From NCBI RefSeq assembly GCF_000498535.1, contig NZ_AVGG01000007.1:186001-250000 (forward strand): 64,000 bases of DNA, given 5' to 3'. Positions 1-8,496 of the stretch are shown here, in pieces. The position numbers were made by a program, and so were the translations under genes. The first letter of the stretch is position 1, and every line of letters starts with the position of its first letter. Origin of the DNA: Flavobacterium limnosediminis JC2902. GTDB lineage: Bacteria; Bacteroidota; Bacteroidia; Flavobacteriales; Flavobacteriaceae. The notes beneath the pieces are model-generated. The model searched no databases. It was not told the DNA's origin and saw only the letters and a list, made by a program, of their open reading frames with translations.

Positions 1-588
1 TGACGTGCTGATCCCGTTTTCCAGAAGGGATTCCGTCAAGGCATCCAAACGCTGTCCGCTCATGTAAAAGACCAACGTGTCACTAGTATTTGCCCAATCT
101 TTCCACTGACTTGGCGCTACGGTTTTCAGATCATACAATGTTAAAAACCGGACGCCTCGGGAATAGTCCCTTGCCGTTAGCGGAATTCCTGTATACGAAG
201 CCGCACCAAAAGCCGCCGAAATACCCGGAATGATTTCATAAGCAATGGCATTGGCTTTCAATACCTGCAACTCGTCCAAAATATTGGAAAACAGCATCGA
301 ATCTCCGCCTTTTAATCGAAGTACGAGTTTTCCCTGCAACGCAAATTCCACCATCAATTCGTTTATATCCTGTTGTGGCGTGTGTATTCCTATGGAACAT
401 TGCTTGCCTACGTAAATCACTAACGCGTTTTTATTCGCGTATTCTTCAATCAGTTCCGGTGAAACTAAGCGGTCAGTTAAAACCACATCTGCTTTTTGGA
501 GGTATTTGAGTGCTTTCAGGCTGATTAATTCCGGATCTCCCGGACCTGCGCCTGCTAAAATCACTTTTCCTGTTTTTAATATGTTCAT
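1..588 (-). CDS. Uroporphyrinogen-III C-methyltransferase (SUMT), 3' part cut by window edge
   Basis: Makes precorrin-2 for siroheme, the cofactor of sulfite reductase, by SAM-dependent methylation. The minus-strand frame opens at 588 with MNILKTGKVILAGAGPGDPE; the AGAGPGDPELISLKAL stretch is the N-terminal SAM-binding signature of the family. Further on are LRLKGGDSMLFSN and EIIPGISAAFGAASYTGIPL, also typical. About 196 codons are visible and the C-terminus lies outside the window. It is the last visible gene of the leftward sulfur operon, which fits a siroheme supply role for a sulfite reductase further left (inference). Confidence 0.93.
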   Translation of the reverse strand, partial: MNILKTGKVILAGAGPGDPELISLKALKYLQKADVVLTDRLVSPELIEEYANKNALVIYVGKQCSIGIHTPQQDINELMVEFALQGKLVLRLKGGDSMLFSNILDELQVLKANAIAYEIIPGISAAFGAASYTGIPLTARDYSRGVRFLTLYDLKTVAPSQWKDWANTSDTLVFYMSGQRLDALTESLLENGISTS

Positions 589-667
589 CTTTTCTTTAAT
601 TTAGGCATGAGATTTCCCTACTCGCTTGAAAAAGCAAGGAAAAACCACATATTTTGTTAGTTGTTTT

Positions 668-1579
668 TTAGAAGAGTCCTTCTATGGAAAGGTAGCGTTC
701 GCCGGTATCGTAATTGAAGGTTAAAACGTTCGCGCCGTCCGGAATGGTTTCCAGTTTTTTGGCTACCGCCGATAGAGAAGCGCCAGTTGAAATGCCGACT
801 AAAATACCTTCCAGTTTGGCAATGTTTCGGGTATTTTCGAAAGCCTCGTCTCTTCCCACCTGAACGATTTCATCAATCAATTCGTTATTGAAAATCGACG
901 GTACAAAACCTGCTCCGATGCCTTGCAACGGGTGTGGTGCGGGTGAACCACCGCTCAATACCGGCGATAATTCGGGTTCTACGGCGATTACCTTTAGTTT
1001 TGGGAATTTCGCTTTTAACACTTTTGCCACACCGGTAATGTGTCCGCCTGTCCCAACTCCGGTGATTAAGTAATCCAATCCTTCCGGAAAATCGGCAATG
1101 ATTTCCTGAGCTGTGGTTCTTTCGTGAACTTCCACATTGGCAGGATTATCAAACTGTTGCGGTGACCAGGCGTTCGGAATTTGGCTAACCAATTCGTTTG
1201 CTTTTTCGATGGCGCCTTTCATTCCTTTTTCGCGCGGTGTCAATTCGAATTGGGCGCCGTAAATTTCCATTAGCTTTCTGCGTTCGACACTCATCGATTC
1301 CGGCATTACCAGAATTACTTTGTACCCTTTAACAGCGGCTACCAAAGCCAAACCGATTCCGGTGTTTCCGGATGTGGGTTCGATGATTACACTGTCCGGT
1401 TTTAGCAAACCTTTACGTTCGGCATCTTCAATCATCGCCAGTGCAATTCGGTCTTTGATACTGTTACCCGGATTGGTTCTTTCGAGTTTAATCCAGATGT
1501 TTTTATTCGCTCCGAAGAGTTTATTGATTTTTACTACCGGTGTATTTCCGATGGTTTCTAAAATGTTTGTTGCTTTCAT
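668..1579 (-). CDS. cysK: Cysteine synthase A (O-acetylserine sulfhydrylase)
   Basis: PLP enzyme that joins O-acetylserine and sulfide to give cysteine. The PLP lysine is K42 in NPGNSIKDR; the substrate loop PTSGNTGIG is near residues 68-75, and GTGGHITG binds phosphate. It resembles CysK more than CysM ([29 protein letters not shown]). I chose the ATG at 1579, giving 303 aa, because it starts at the conserved [14 protein letters not shown]. The in-frame upstream ATG at 1621 reads through an intergenic repeat. It follows cysE in the same operon, so substrate producer and user are co-transcribed. Confidence 0.95.
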   Translation of the reverse strand: MKATNILETIGNTPVVKINKLFGANKNIWIKLERTNPGNSIKDRIALAMIEDAERKGLLKPDSVIIEPTSGNTGIGLALVAAVKGYKVILVMPESMSVERRKLMEIYGAQFELTPREKGMKGAIEKANELVSQIPNAWSPQQFDNPANVEVHERTTAQEIIADFPEGLDYLITGVGTGGHITGVAKVLKAKFPKLKVIAVEPELSPVLSGGSPAPHPLQGIGAGFVPSIFNNELIDEIVQVGRDEAFENTRNIAKLEGILVGISTGASLSAVAKKLETIPDGANVLTFNYDTGERYLSIEGLF

Positions 1580-1601
1580 ACTTTTAAGTTTTTTATTTGC
1601 C

Positions 1602-1720
1602 ACTGAGTCCTTTTTTGCCACAAAGACGCTAAGGCACTAAGCTTTTTCTATTCTCTATTTTCTTGTCTCTTGTCTCTTGCTTCTCCCTTTTCCCTTTTCC
1701 CTTTTCCCTTTTCCCCCTTG
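1602..1720. repeat. Intergenic repeats between cysK and cysE
   Basis: The spacer holds a short element around 1602-1641 (TTGCCACAAAGACGCTAAGG and similar) followed by CT-rich simple repeats: TCTCTTG units and about four copies of CCCTTTT at 1684-1715. The same CCCTTTT unit recurs at 8433-8470 upstream of trpD. The sequence looks like expandable junk inside an operon junction; no function is visible. Confidence 0.7.
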
Positions 1721-1739
1721 TCTCTTGCCTCTTACCTCT

Positions 1740-2555
1740 CTATATCACAAAATTCAAAGGCTCCGGAAATTCCGCTTTACTCTTAATTATGATTTCACTT
1801 TTATGATACACCAGTGATTTTGCAGGAATAGATTGCGTAATCCACACATTTCCTCCAATCACGGCATTATCGCCGATTATTGTATTTCCGCCCAAAATGG
1901 TAGCGTTTGCGTAAAGCGTTACATTATTTCCGATGGTTGGATGACGTTTTACTGCCGCTTTGTCCTTACTCACCGTTAATGCTCCGAGGGTAACCCCCTG
2001 ATAGATTTTCACATCGTTCCCAATTACCGAAGTTTCACCAATTACGATTCCGGTGCCATGATCGATGAAAAATCGCTCGCCTATTTTCGCCCCCGGATGA
2101 ATGTCGATTCCGGTTTTGCTGTGAACGAATTCGGTCATTATCCTCGGAAGTATCGGAACCTTGTTTTTCCAGAGTTCATGTGCTAATCGGTAAACGGTTA
2201 TCGCAAAAAAACCGGGATAGGCAATCAATACTTCGCTGACCGATTTTGCCGCGGGATCGAAATTGAAAACCGCTTCCAGATCGGCTTCCAATTGTGTGTG
2301 AATCGTTTCAAGTTTGCCGAAAAAAAGGTTTGCCATTTCGAATCTGCTTTCATTATCGGTAAGGACGTTATCCAGTAATTCGGTCAGTTCCGACCAAAGC
2401 TGTGCTTCTTTTTTCAGGAAGAGGTCATAATCGGTATAGTCTTCTCCTATTGAAAAGAGCCAGTGAAAAATGGCTTCTGTCCATGCTTCGGTTTTTACTT
2501 TATCTGGCAGTTTTTTTTCACTCCGATTGTTTTTTATGTAAATGGAATGTTTCAT
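1740..2555 (-). CDS. cysE: Serine O-acetyltransferase (EpsC-type)
   Basis: Acetylates serine with acetyl-CoA to form O-acetylserine, the carbon skeleton for cysteine. The 271 aa protein has a helical N-terminal part (to about 120) and then a left-handed beta-helix of hexapeptide repeats. The catalytic region contains DIHPGAKIGERFFIDHGTGI and VIGETSVIG. It stops at 1740 and begins at 2555, one base downstream of the cysN stop, so the two genes are tightly coupled. Together with the downstream cysK it forms the O-acetylserine branch of the operon. Confidence 0.94.
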   Translation of the reverse strand: MKHSIYIKNNRSEKKLPDKVKTEAWTEAIFHWLFSIGEDYTDYDLFLKKEAQLWSELTELLDNVLTDNESRFEMANLFFGKLETIHTQLEADLEAVFNFDPAAKSVSEVLIAYPGFFAITVYRLAHELWKNKVPILPRIMTEFVHSKTGIDIHPGAKIGERFFIDHGTGIVIGETSVIGNDVKIYQGVTLGALTVSKDKAAVKRHPTIGNNVTLYANATILGGNTIIGDNAVIGGNVWITQSIPAKSLVYHKSEIIIKSKAEFPEPLNFVI

Positions 2556-2556
2556 T

Positions 2557-3789
2557 TCATAAAAACATTAGGGCTCCAACGGTACTGAAATTCGTCTCAT
2601 CGATTAAAATGGCATTCCCGCTTTTTGAGTTTTCCGTAAAAGAATCAAAAAACAAAGGCTGGTTCGTTCGCAATGAAATTTGTCCGATATCGTTGAGTTT
2701 TACTTCATTGGCAGCATTGAATTGCCATTCGTTGATGTCCCATTTCCGGTCGATTGACTGAATTTTTACTCTCACCGTTCTGAAACGATGCTGCAACAAA
2801 TACGTTTTTCCGATTTGCAAAGGCGTGTTATCCAACCAACAAACCCAAGTTTTCAGTTCATTGGAAGCTCTCGGAAGGTTATCAATTTTGACAATACTGT
2901 CCCCGCGGCTGATGTCGATATTATCCTCTAAATGCAAGACTACATTTTCTCCGGCTACCGCTTTTTCGATCGTTTGCTGATGTTTTTCAATCTTTACGAT
3001 TGTTGTTTCAATTCCGCTTGGAAGGATTTTTACCTTGTCGCCAATTTGATAATTTCCGCTTAAAACTTGTCCGGCATAACCTCGGTAATCGTGGTTTTCT
3101 TCATCTTTCGGACGAATAACACACTGCACCTGAAAACGGGAAGCTAGATTTTCTTTGGTTGAAATTTCAATGTGTTCCAACGTATTTAACAATGTCTCTC
3201 CTTCAAACCATGGCGTTTTATCCGACTTGTCCACAATGTTATCCCCAACCAGCGCACTTACCGGAATATAAACTACTTCATCATAGTTTAAACTTCCTTT
3301 GATAGTTTCAAAATCGTGTTGAATCGTGTTGAAAATTTTCTCGGAATAATTCACCAAATCAATTTTGTTCACGGCGATAATGGCTTTTTTGATTCCCATC
3401 AGCGAACCTACACTCGCATGTCTTTTTGTTTGGGTTGTAATCCCTTTTCTGGCATCAACCAAAATAATAATCAAGTCCGAATTCGAAGCTCCGGTAATCA
3501 TGTTTCGGGTGTATTGTTCGTGTCCCGGCGCATCGGCAATAATGAATTTTCTCTTTTTCGTCGAGAAATATTTGTAGGCTACATCTATTGTTATTCCCTG
3601 TTCGCGTTCGGCACGCAATCCGTCGGTGATCAATGATAAATCGATTTCGACACCTTCCTGCTTGGTTTGCTTTTGCAAAACACCCAATTGATCGGTGTGG
3701 ATACTGTCGGAATCGTATAATAAACGGCCAATCAGTGTGCTTTTTCCGTCGTCTACATTTCCTGCTGTTATAAATTTTAATGTGTTCAT
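2557..3789 (-). CDS. cysN: Sulfate adenylyltransferase subunit 1 (GTPase)
   Basis: GTP-hydrolysing subunit of ATP sulfurylase, which activates sulfate to APS together with CysD. GTPase motifs are clear: GNVDDGKST (G1) at the very N-terminus, DAPGHEQYTRNM (G3) and NKIDL (G4), followed by EF-Tu-like beta-barrel domains. At 410 aa it lacks the fused APS kinase (CysC) domain seen in some NodQ/CysNC proteins. That agrees with an APS-reducing pathway, since CysH here is of the APS type. It sits directly after cysD, about 65 bp away. Confidence 0.96.
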   Translation of the reverse strand: MNTLKFITAGNVDDGKSTLIGRLLYDSDSIHTDQLGVLQKQTKQEGVEIDLSLITDGLRAEREQGITIDVAYKYFSTKKRKFIIADAPGHEQYTRNMITGASNSDLIIILVDARKGITTQTKRHASVGSLMGIKKAIIAVNKIDLVNYSEKIFNTIQHDFETIKGSLNYDEVVYIPVSALVGDNIVDKSDKTPWFEGETLLNTLEHIEISTKENLASRFQVQCVIRPKDEENHDYRGYAGQVLSGNYQIGDKVKILPSGIETTIVKIEKHQQTIEKAVAGENVVLHLEDNIDISRGDSIVKIDNLPRASNELKTWVCWLDNTPLQIGKTYLLQHRFRTVRVKIQSIDRKWDINEWQFNAANEVKLNDIGQISLRTNQPLFFDSFTENSKSGNAILIDETNFSTVGALMFL

Positions 3790-3854
3790 TTCTTCTAGTT
3801 TTTAAAATCCGTTAATACGGTTCTTGTCTCTTAGTTCCTGGTTCTACTCACTCT

Positions 3855-4760
3855 TTAAAAATACCCTTGCTTCTTTCTGTCCTCCATTGCGGCTTCCGAA
3901 AGCTGGTCGTCCAGTCGGGTTTGTCCTCTTTCACTGATTCGGGTTTGGATGATGTCATCGATAATATCCTGAATTGTAGCTGCATTGGAAGGAACAGCAG
4001 CAGTACAGGTCATATCGCCTACGGTTCGGTAGCGTACTTTTTCAGCCACGACCGTATCGGTTGGTAAAGGCTGAATAAACTCTGAAGTCGCAACCAGTTT
4101 GTCCTGATGCGCTATACATTCCCTATCGTGGGAAAAGTACAAACTCGGTAATTCGATATTGTACTTTTGGATGTAATTCCACACATCCAATTCGGTCCAA
4201 TTACTAATCGGAAATACACGAACATTGTGGCCTTTTTCCACCTTTCCGTTAAGGATATCCCATAATTCAGGGCGTTGCAGTTTTGGATCCCACTGGCCGA
4301 AATCATCCCGAACCGAAAATATGCGCTCCTTGGCTCTGGCTTTTTCCTCGTCACGGCGCGCTCCGCCTATGCAGGCGTCGAATTCATTTTCCTGAATCAC
4401 ATCCAATAAAGCATAGGTTTGCAACGCATTTCGCGACGGAAAACGGCCTTGGGTTTCTTTGAGATTGTACTTTCTAATGCTGTCTTCCACCGAACCTACA
4501 ATCAGTTTTTCTCCGATTTTGTTTACCAGATAATCTCTGAAAGCAAGGGCCTCCGGAAAATTGTGACCGGTGTCAATATGTACTAACGGAAACGGAAATT
4601 TCCCCGGACGGAAGGCTTTCAAAGCCAAGTGTACCAATACGATAGAATCTTTTCCACCGGAAAACAACAAGGCTGGTTTTTCGAATTGTGCTGCGGTTTC
4701 ACGAAGAATGTAAATCGCTTCGTCTTCCAATTGGTTTAAATAATTTGTTGAATTACTCAT
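3855..4760 (-). CDS. cysD: Sulfate adenylyltransferase subunit 2
   Basis: Catalytic subunit of ATP sulfurylase, making APS from sulfate and ATP. The PP-loop SGGKDSIVLVHLA lies near residue 34. Other family blocks are HIDTGHNFPEALAFRD, ACIGGARRDEEKARAKER, FPISNWTELDVW and a C-terminal GQTRLDD region. Length is 301 aa, normal for CysD. The spacer to cysH contains GAAAATA-type simple repeats. Confidence 0.97.
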   Translation of the reverse strand: MSNSTNYLNQLEDEAIYILRETAAQFEKPALLFSGGKDSIVLVHLALKAFRPGKFPFPLVHIDTGHNFPEALAFRDYLVNKIGEKLIVGSVEDSIRKYNLKETQGRFPSRNALQTYALLDVIQENEFDACIGGARRDEEKARAKERIFSVRDDFGQWDPKLQRPELWDILNGKVEKGHNVRVFPISNWTELDVWNYIQKYNIELPSLYFSHDRECIAHQDKLVATSEFIQPLPTDTVVAEKVRYRTVGDMTCTAAVPSNAATIQDIIDDIIQTRISERGQTRLDDQLSEAAMEDRKKQGYF

Positions 4761-4804
4761 ATCTTTTTCTTTATTTTCTATTTTCTATTTTCAGAACAGT
4801 GATA

Positions 4805-5500
4805 CTAACTATGCAATCCGCACTCTTTTTTTGAAGCATCTTCCCACCACCATCGTCCTGCCCTGAAATCTTCTCCTTCATTTATGGCTCTCGTACAAGG
4901 TGCACATCCGATACTTATGAATCCTTTGTCGTGCAAAACATTGTATGGAATCCCTTTTCGTGTGACATACGTTTTCACTTCTTCAGTTGTCCAGTGCAGT
5001 AAAGGATTGTATTTGTAAAGTTTGTTTTGTTCATCCCATTGCACTATTTCGAGTGAATTTCGGTTGGGTGAATGTTCCGCTCTTACACCTGTTATCCAAA
5101 CACTTGCACCTATCAAAGCTCTTTGTAAAGGTTCTACTTTTCGGATATGACAGCACTTTTTTCGCAATTCCTGACTCTCGTAAAAAGGATTGATTCCTCT
5201 TTCATTGATAAAGGTTTCAAGGCTTTCATTGTCAGGATAAAATGTTTTTATTTTCTGATTGTAATACAATTGTGTTTTGTACCAGGTTGCATAGGTTTCC
5301 TGAAATAATCGTCCCGTATCCAGCGTAAAAACTTCAATATTGCCTAAATTTTGAGTGAAAATTGCGTCGGTAATCAACTGGTCTTCAATTCCGAAACTGG
5401 TAGAAAAGACTATCCTTCCCGATGTGCTTTCAGATAAAAATTTCAGGTTTTCAGCGACATCCTGATTTCGAGTTAATTTGTTTATAATTTCGATATTCAT
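4805..5500 (-). CDS. cysH: Phosphoadenylyl/adenylyl-sulfate reductase, probable APS type
   Basis: Reduces activated sulfate to sulfite. The PP-loop-derived fold is visible (FSTSFGIEDQLI, FTLDTGRLFQETY). The Cys pairs KKCCHIRKVEPL and SIGCAPCTR, plus a C-terminal ECGLHS, are the arrangement of [4Fe-4S] APS reductases. I set the start at 5500 (MNIEIINKLTRNQ, 231 aa). The longer frame to 5548 would begin inside the terminator hairpin at 5531-5555. It is the first enzyme gene after the double attenuator leader, so the whole operon depends on read-through. Confidence 0.94.
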   Translation of the reverse strand: MNIEIINKLTRNQDVAENLKFLSESTSGRIVFSTSFGIEDQLITDAIFTQNLGNIEVFTLDTGRLFQETYATWYKTQLYYNQKIKTFYPDNESLETFINERGINPFYESQELRKKCCHIRKVEPLQRALIGASVWITGVRAEHSPNRNSLEIVQWDEQNKLYKYNPLLHWTTEEVKTYVTRKGIPYNVLHDKGFISIGCAPCTRAINEGEDFRAGRWWWEDASKKECGLHS

Positions 5501-5529
5501 TGGTGAGTTATTTGATAATTGGAAATAAA

Positions 5530-5556
5530 AAAAGCCCCTTGAGATCAAGAGGCTTA
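5530..5556 (-). terminator. Attenuator 2 upstream of cysH
   Basis: On the minus strand the arms AAGCCTCTTGA and TCAAGGGGCTT pair with one mismatch around a 3-base loop and are followed by a run of seven T. It lies directly after the second Cys/Met leader peptide and 30 bp before the cysH start, which is the position of a transcription attenuator. Confidence 0.8.
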
Positions 5557-5575
5557 CGTTTTTAAATATTATTCT

Positions 5576-5686
5576 TTACAGCAAATAATACAACAGACGG
5601 CCTCTTGCGAAGTTTCGCATACAACACATCATCATCACACAAGCTGTAGATGCTAAAATTGTCGTTATGGTCGTAAGTGTGTTCAT
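5576..5686 (-). CDS. Leader peptide 2 of the sulfur operon (Met/Cys run)
   Basis: A 36-codon frame from ATG at 5686 to TAA at 5576. Its middle reads ACVMMMCCMRN, that is Met-Met-Met-Cys-Cys-Met. A short ORF with a run of regulated amino acids directly before a terminator is the hallmark of ribosome-mediated attenuation. Stalling at Cys (or Met) codons would favour read-through into cysH. The internal ATG triplet could also serve as start. The leader role is inferred from layout and from its similarity to the first leader (5773-5847). Confidence 0.72.
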   Translation of the reverse strand: MNTLTTITTILASTACVMMMCCMRNFARGRLLYYLL

Positions 5687-5712
5687 TCTATTTTCTATTT
5701 TTAAAATATTGT

Positions 5713-5748
5713 GCAAAAAAAAACTCCCCAATTGCTTGAGGAGTTTTT
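5713..5748 (-). terminator. Attenuator 1 of the sulfur operon
   Basis: Minus-strand hairpin with outer arms AAAAACTCC and GGAGTTTTT, an inner CAA/TTG pairing, and a run of nine T. It follows the first Met/Cys leader peptide by about 25 bp and precedes the second leader. Confidence 0.8.
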
Positions 5749-5772
5749 GCCGAATATTTATGATTTTAAATA

Positions 5773-5847
5773 TTAACGAACAGCAAAGCCCTCCTCATTT
5801 TCTGAGCAGCACATACACATCATCATATTTAAAACTTGCTTTTTCAT
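5773..5847 (-). CDS. Leader peptide 1 of the sulfur operon (Met/Cys run)
   Basis: A 24-codon frame, ATG at 5847 and TAA at 5773, containing NMMMCMCCSENEEG. It is 25 bp downstream of a well-formed promoter (5872-5904) and followed by attenuator 1. The MMMC core is shared with leader 2, which suggests duplication of a leader-plus-terminator unit. The likely signal is the supply of charged Cys-tRNA, perhaps also Met (inference). Confidence 0.75.
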   Translation of the reverse strand: MKKQVLNMMMCMCCSENEEGFAVR

Positions 5848-5871
5848 TTTTGTTGGTTCTTTTGAACTCTG

Positions 5872-5904
5872 CAAACTTATAACATTTTTTAATTAGCTTC
5901 CAAA
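5872..5904 (-). promoter_or_regulatory. Promoter of the sulfur operon
   Basis: On the minus strand TAAGTTTG (5872-5879) matches the Bacteroidota -7 consensus TAnnTTTG. TTTG (5901-5904) is the -33 box, spaced 21 bp. Transcription would begin just before leader peptide 1. Confidence 0.8.
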
Positions 5905-6050
5905 CAAAAAATAAAATTTTGAATTATTTTTTATTCAACAAAAATTCAAATAATCGATTTTATGATGCGGAATATTCAACAAATTCAAGGTTTAACGCCA
6001 AATTTTGCATCAATTTAAAATTAAAAAAAATGCTAAAAATTAAAAAAACA

Positions 6051-6081
6051 TTTGGCTGATAAAAAAACATTGTTATATTTG
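6051..6081 (+). promoter_or_regulatory. Promoter of the trp operon
   Basis: TTTG (6051-6054) and TATATTTG (6074-6081) with a 19 bp spacer fit the Bacteroidota -33/-7 consensus exactly. The leader peptide ATG follows 17 bp later. Confidence 0.87.
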
Positions 6082-6098
6082 TAACTCAATTCAAAGAA

Positions 6099-6155
6099 AT
6101 GAACAACATTTTAAACAATACTTGGTGGTGGAAAAACTTACGTCGAAAATCGTGA
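6099..6155 (+). CDS. trpL: trp operon leader peptide
   Basis: An 18 aa frame, MNNILNNTWWWKNLRRKS, with three consecutive Trp codons at 6123-6131. It lies between the trp promoter and an intrinsic terminator, the classic arrangement of Trp-tRNA-sensing attenuation. The stop region TCGTGA (6150-6155) is complementary to TCACGA inside the terminator (6210-6215), a possible competing pairing. Confidence 0.88.
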   Translation: MNNILNNTWWWKNLRRKS

Positions 6156-6197
6156 GCGAATCCTCCTATCTGTATTTTTAAAACCAAAATAGATATA

Positions 6198-6229
6198 AAG
6201 GCTTGTCAATCACGACAAGCCTTTTTTTA
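6198..6229 (+). terminator. trp attenuator terminator
   Basis: Perfect 11 bp stem AAAGGCTTGTC / GACAAGCCTTT with a 6-base loop and a T run. It stands between trpL and trpE. Confidence 0.88.
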
Positions 6230-6315
6230 TTGTCCAAACCGAAGTAATACATCATGGACCGAGCCCAAAGGTCGAACAACATCGAACCCATTAAAAAAGA
6301 TAAAAACATAGTGAG

Positions 6316-7716
6316 ATGAAAAAATATAAATTACATACCCATCACAAACAAATTCTTGCCGACACCATCACTCCGGTAAGCGTTTATCTGAAAATTCGCG
6401 ACAAATTTCCGAACAGTCTTTTATTGGAAAGCAGTGATTATCGTGGAAATGACAATAGTTTCTCTTATATCTGCTGCAATCCGATGACAACTATAAAGGT
6501 TGAAAATGAGGCAATTATCACTACATTTCCTGATGGAACTTCAACTGAAAAAGCTGTTGAAAATCCAAAGGATGTTATCGAAAGTATTCAGGACTTTTCT
6601 GGACAATTTGAATCGGAAAACAAAGATTTTAAATTCATCACTAGCGGATTATTCGGTTACATTGCTTATGATGCTGTTCGTTATTTTGAAAAAGTCAGCG
6701 TCGAAAAGAAATCTTCCGATTTACAGATTCCCGATGTTTTTTATGCTGTTTATCAGAACATTATTGCCATTAATCATTTCAAAAACGAAGCGTACATATT
6801 TTGTCACAGCATTGACAATCAAAATAATATTCCTGAAATTGAACAATTAATCCAATCGAAAAACTTTGCTTCCTATTCGTTTACGAAAGAAGGGGATTCA
6901 GTTTCCAATTTATCTGATGACGATTTCAAAACCAATGTAACTTTAGCTAAAAAACACTGTCATCGTGGTGATGTGTTCCAATTGGTTTTATCCAGAAGAT
7001 TTACACAAGGCTTCAAAGGCGACGAATTCAATGTTTATCGTGCTTTACGAAGTATAAATCCTTCACCTTATTTGTTCTTTTTCGATTACGGAAATTTTAA
7101 AATTATGGGTTCCTCACCGGAAGCGCAACTGGTTATCAAAAACAGAAAAGCCGAAATTCACCCGATTGCGGGAACATTTAAGCGAACCGGAAACGACGAA
7201 CAAGATGCTGTTTTAGCCAAAAAATTGGCAGAAGATCCGAAAGAAAACAGTGAACATGTGATGCTCGTAGATTTAGCAAGAAACGATTTAAGCCGAAATG
7301 GTAACAAGGTTGCAGTTGAAAAATACCGTGAAATACAGTTTTTTTCGCATGTAATTCATTTGGTCTCGAAAGTAAGCGGAGAATTAAATGAAAAAGCAGA
7401 GACAATGCAAGTAGTTACTGATACTTTTCCGGCAGGAACTTTATCGGGAGCCCCCAAACATAAAGCAATGCAGCTGATTGAAAGCATCGAAAACACGAAT
7501 CGAAATTTCTATGGAGGCGCCATTGGATTTATGGATTTTGATGGTAATTTTAACCACGCGATTATGATTCGTACTTTTTTAAGCAAAAATCATCAATTGC
7601 ATTATCAGGCAGGAGCCGGAATAACAGTCAATTCCAGTGAAGAAAACGAATTACAGGAAGTCTATAATAAATTAGGAGCGTTAAACAAAGCACTAGATTT
7701 AGCCGAAACAATTTAA
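6316..7716 (+). CDS. trpE: Anthranilate synthase component I
   Basis: Converts chorismate to anthranilate using ammonia from TrpG, the first committed step to tryptophan. The N-terminal region has SLLLESSDYRG, the family's Trp-binding feedback site (LLESS). The C-terminal chorismate-binding domain has GDVFQLVLSRRF, GSSPEAQL, HPIAGTFKR, EHVMLVDLARND and YYGGAIGF-like FYGGAIGFMDF. Length is 466 aa, normal. trpG starts 10 bp downstream. Confidence 0.97.
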   Translation: MKKYKLHTHHKQILADTITPVSVYLKIRDKFPNSLLLESSDYRGNDNSFSYICCNPMTTIKVENEAIITTFPDGTSTEKAVENPKDVIESIQDFSGQFESENKDFKFITSGLFGYIAYDAVRYFEKVSVEKKSSDLQIPDVFYAVYQNIIAINHFKNEAYIFCHSIDNQNNIPEIEQLIQSKNFASYSFTKEGDSVSNLSDDDFKTNVTLAKKHCHRGDVFQLVLSRRFTQGFKGDEFNVYRALRSINPSPYLFFFDYGNFKIMGSSPEAQLVIKNRKAEIHPIAGTFKRTGNDEQDAVLAKKLAEDPKENSEHVMLVDLARNDLSRNGNKVAVEKYREIQFFSHVIHLVSKVSGELNEKAETMQVVTDTFPAGTLSGAPKHKAMQLIESIENTNRNFYGGAIGFMDFDGNFNHAIMIRTFLSKNHQLHYQAGAGITVNSSEENELQEVYNKLGALNKALDLAETI

Positions 7717-7726
7717 AATCAACACC

Positions 7727-8296
7727 ATGAAAAAGATAGTAGTCATCGACAATTACGATAGTTTCACTTATAATTTAGTGCATTATCTGGAAGATTTGAA
7801 TTGCGAAGTAACCGTTTTCCGCAACGACGAATTCTATATTGATGAACTTAAAAACTTCGATAAGATCCTGCTTTCGCCCGGACCGGGAATTCCTGACGAG
7901 GCCGGATTACTGAAAGAAGTCATCAAAACCTATGCTCCCACTAAAAGTATTCTCGGCGTTTGTCTTGGCCAACAAGCAATTGGAGAAGTTTTTGGCGGAA
8001 GCCTGACCAATCTTGAAAAAGTTTATCACGGTGTGGCAACTAAAGTCAGAATCACCGTTCCCGATGAAGTTCTCTTTAAAGATTTAGCCGATGAAATTGA
8101 AGTTGGACGCTACCATTCCTGGGTAGTGAATTCCGATGATTTTCCTGAGCTTTTAGAAATTACTTCCGTAGATGAAAATGGCGAAATCATGTCACTCCGA
8201 CATAAAACCTACGATGTACGCGGTGTGCAATATCATCCGGAAAGCGTTCTTACTCCCGACGGAAAAAAAATTCTTAAAAATTGGGTGAATTATTAA
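7727..8296 (+). CDS. trpG: Anthranilate synthase component II (glutamine amidotransferase)
   Basis: Supplies ammonia to TrpE by hydrolysing glutamine. Class I glutaminase motifs: DNYDSFTYNLVHYL at the start, SPGPGIPDEAG (oxyanion hole), the nucleophile Cys in GVCLGQQAIGE, and the His-Glu pair in QYHPESVLTP. At 189 aa it is the stand-alone form, not fused to TrpD. It directly follows trpE. Confidence 0.97.
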   Translation: MKKIVVIDNYDSFTYNLVHYLEDLNCEVTVFRNDEFYIDELKNFDKILLSPGPGIPDEAGLLKEVIKTYAPTKSILGVCLGQQAIGEVFGGSLTNLEKVYHGVATKVRITVPDEVLFKDLADEIEVGRYHSWVVNSDDFPELLEITSVDENGEIMSLRHKTYDVRGVQYHPESVLTPDGKKILKNWVNY

Positions 8297-8432
8297 GGGA
8301 AAAGGGAGAAGTTAAAAGAGAAAAGAATCTCCCGAACAAAAAGAGTATTTATATAAAATAATCTAACAAAACATAAAATCTGAATAGTATTCATGAGGCT
8401 TACCCCTTGTGCCAGACTCCTATTGTCAAAAC

Positions 8433-8470
8433 TTTTCCCTTTTCCCTTTTCCCTTTTCCCTTTTCCCTTT
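8433..8470. repeat. CCCTTTT simple repeat upstream of trpD
   Basis: About five tandem copies of a 7-base unit (TTTTCCC) in the trpG-trpD gap. The complementary purine form (GGGAAAAGGG, from 8297) begins right after trpG, so the two could pair in RNA. The same unit occurs at 1684-1715 between cysK and cysE. Confidence 0.8.
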
Positions 8471-8496
8471 TAACTAAAAACATAAAATCAAAAATC

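Noticed and set aside
5501..5548. Longer N-terminus of CysH (start at 5548)
   Set aside because: The start codon would lie inside the attenuator hairpin and the extra residues are not family-like.
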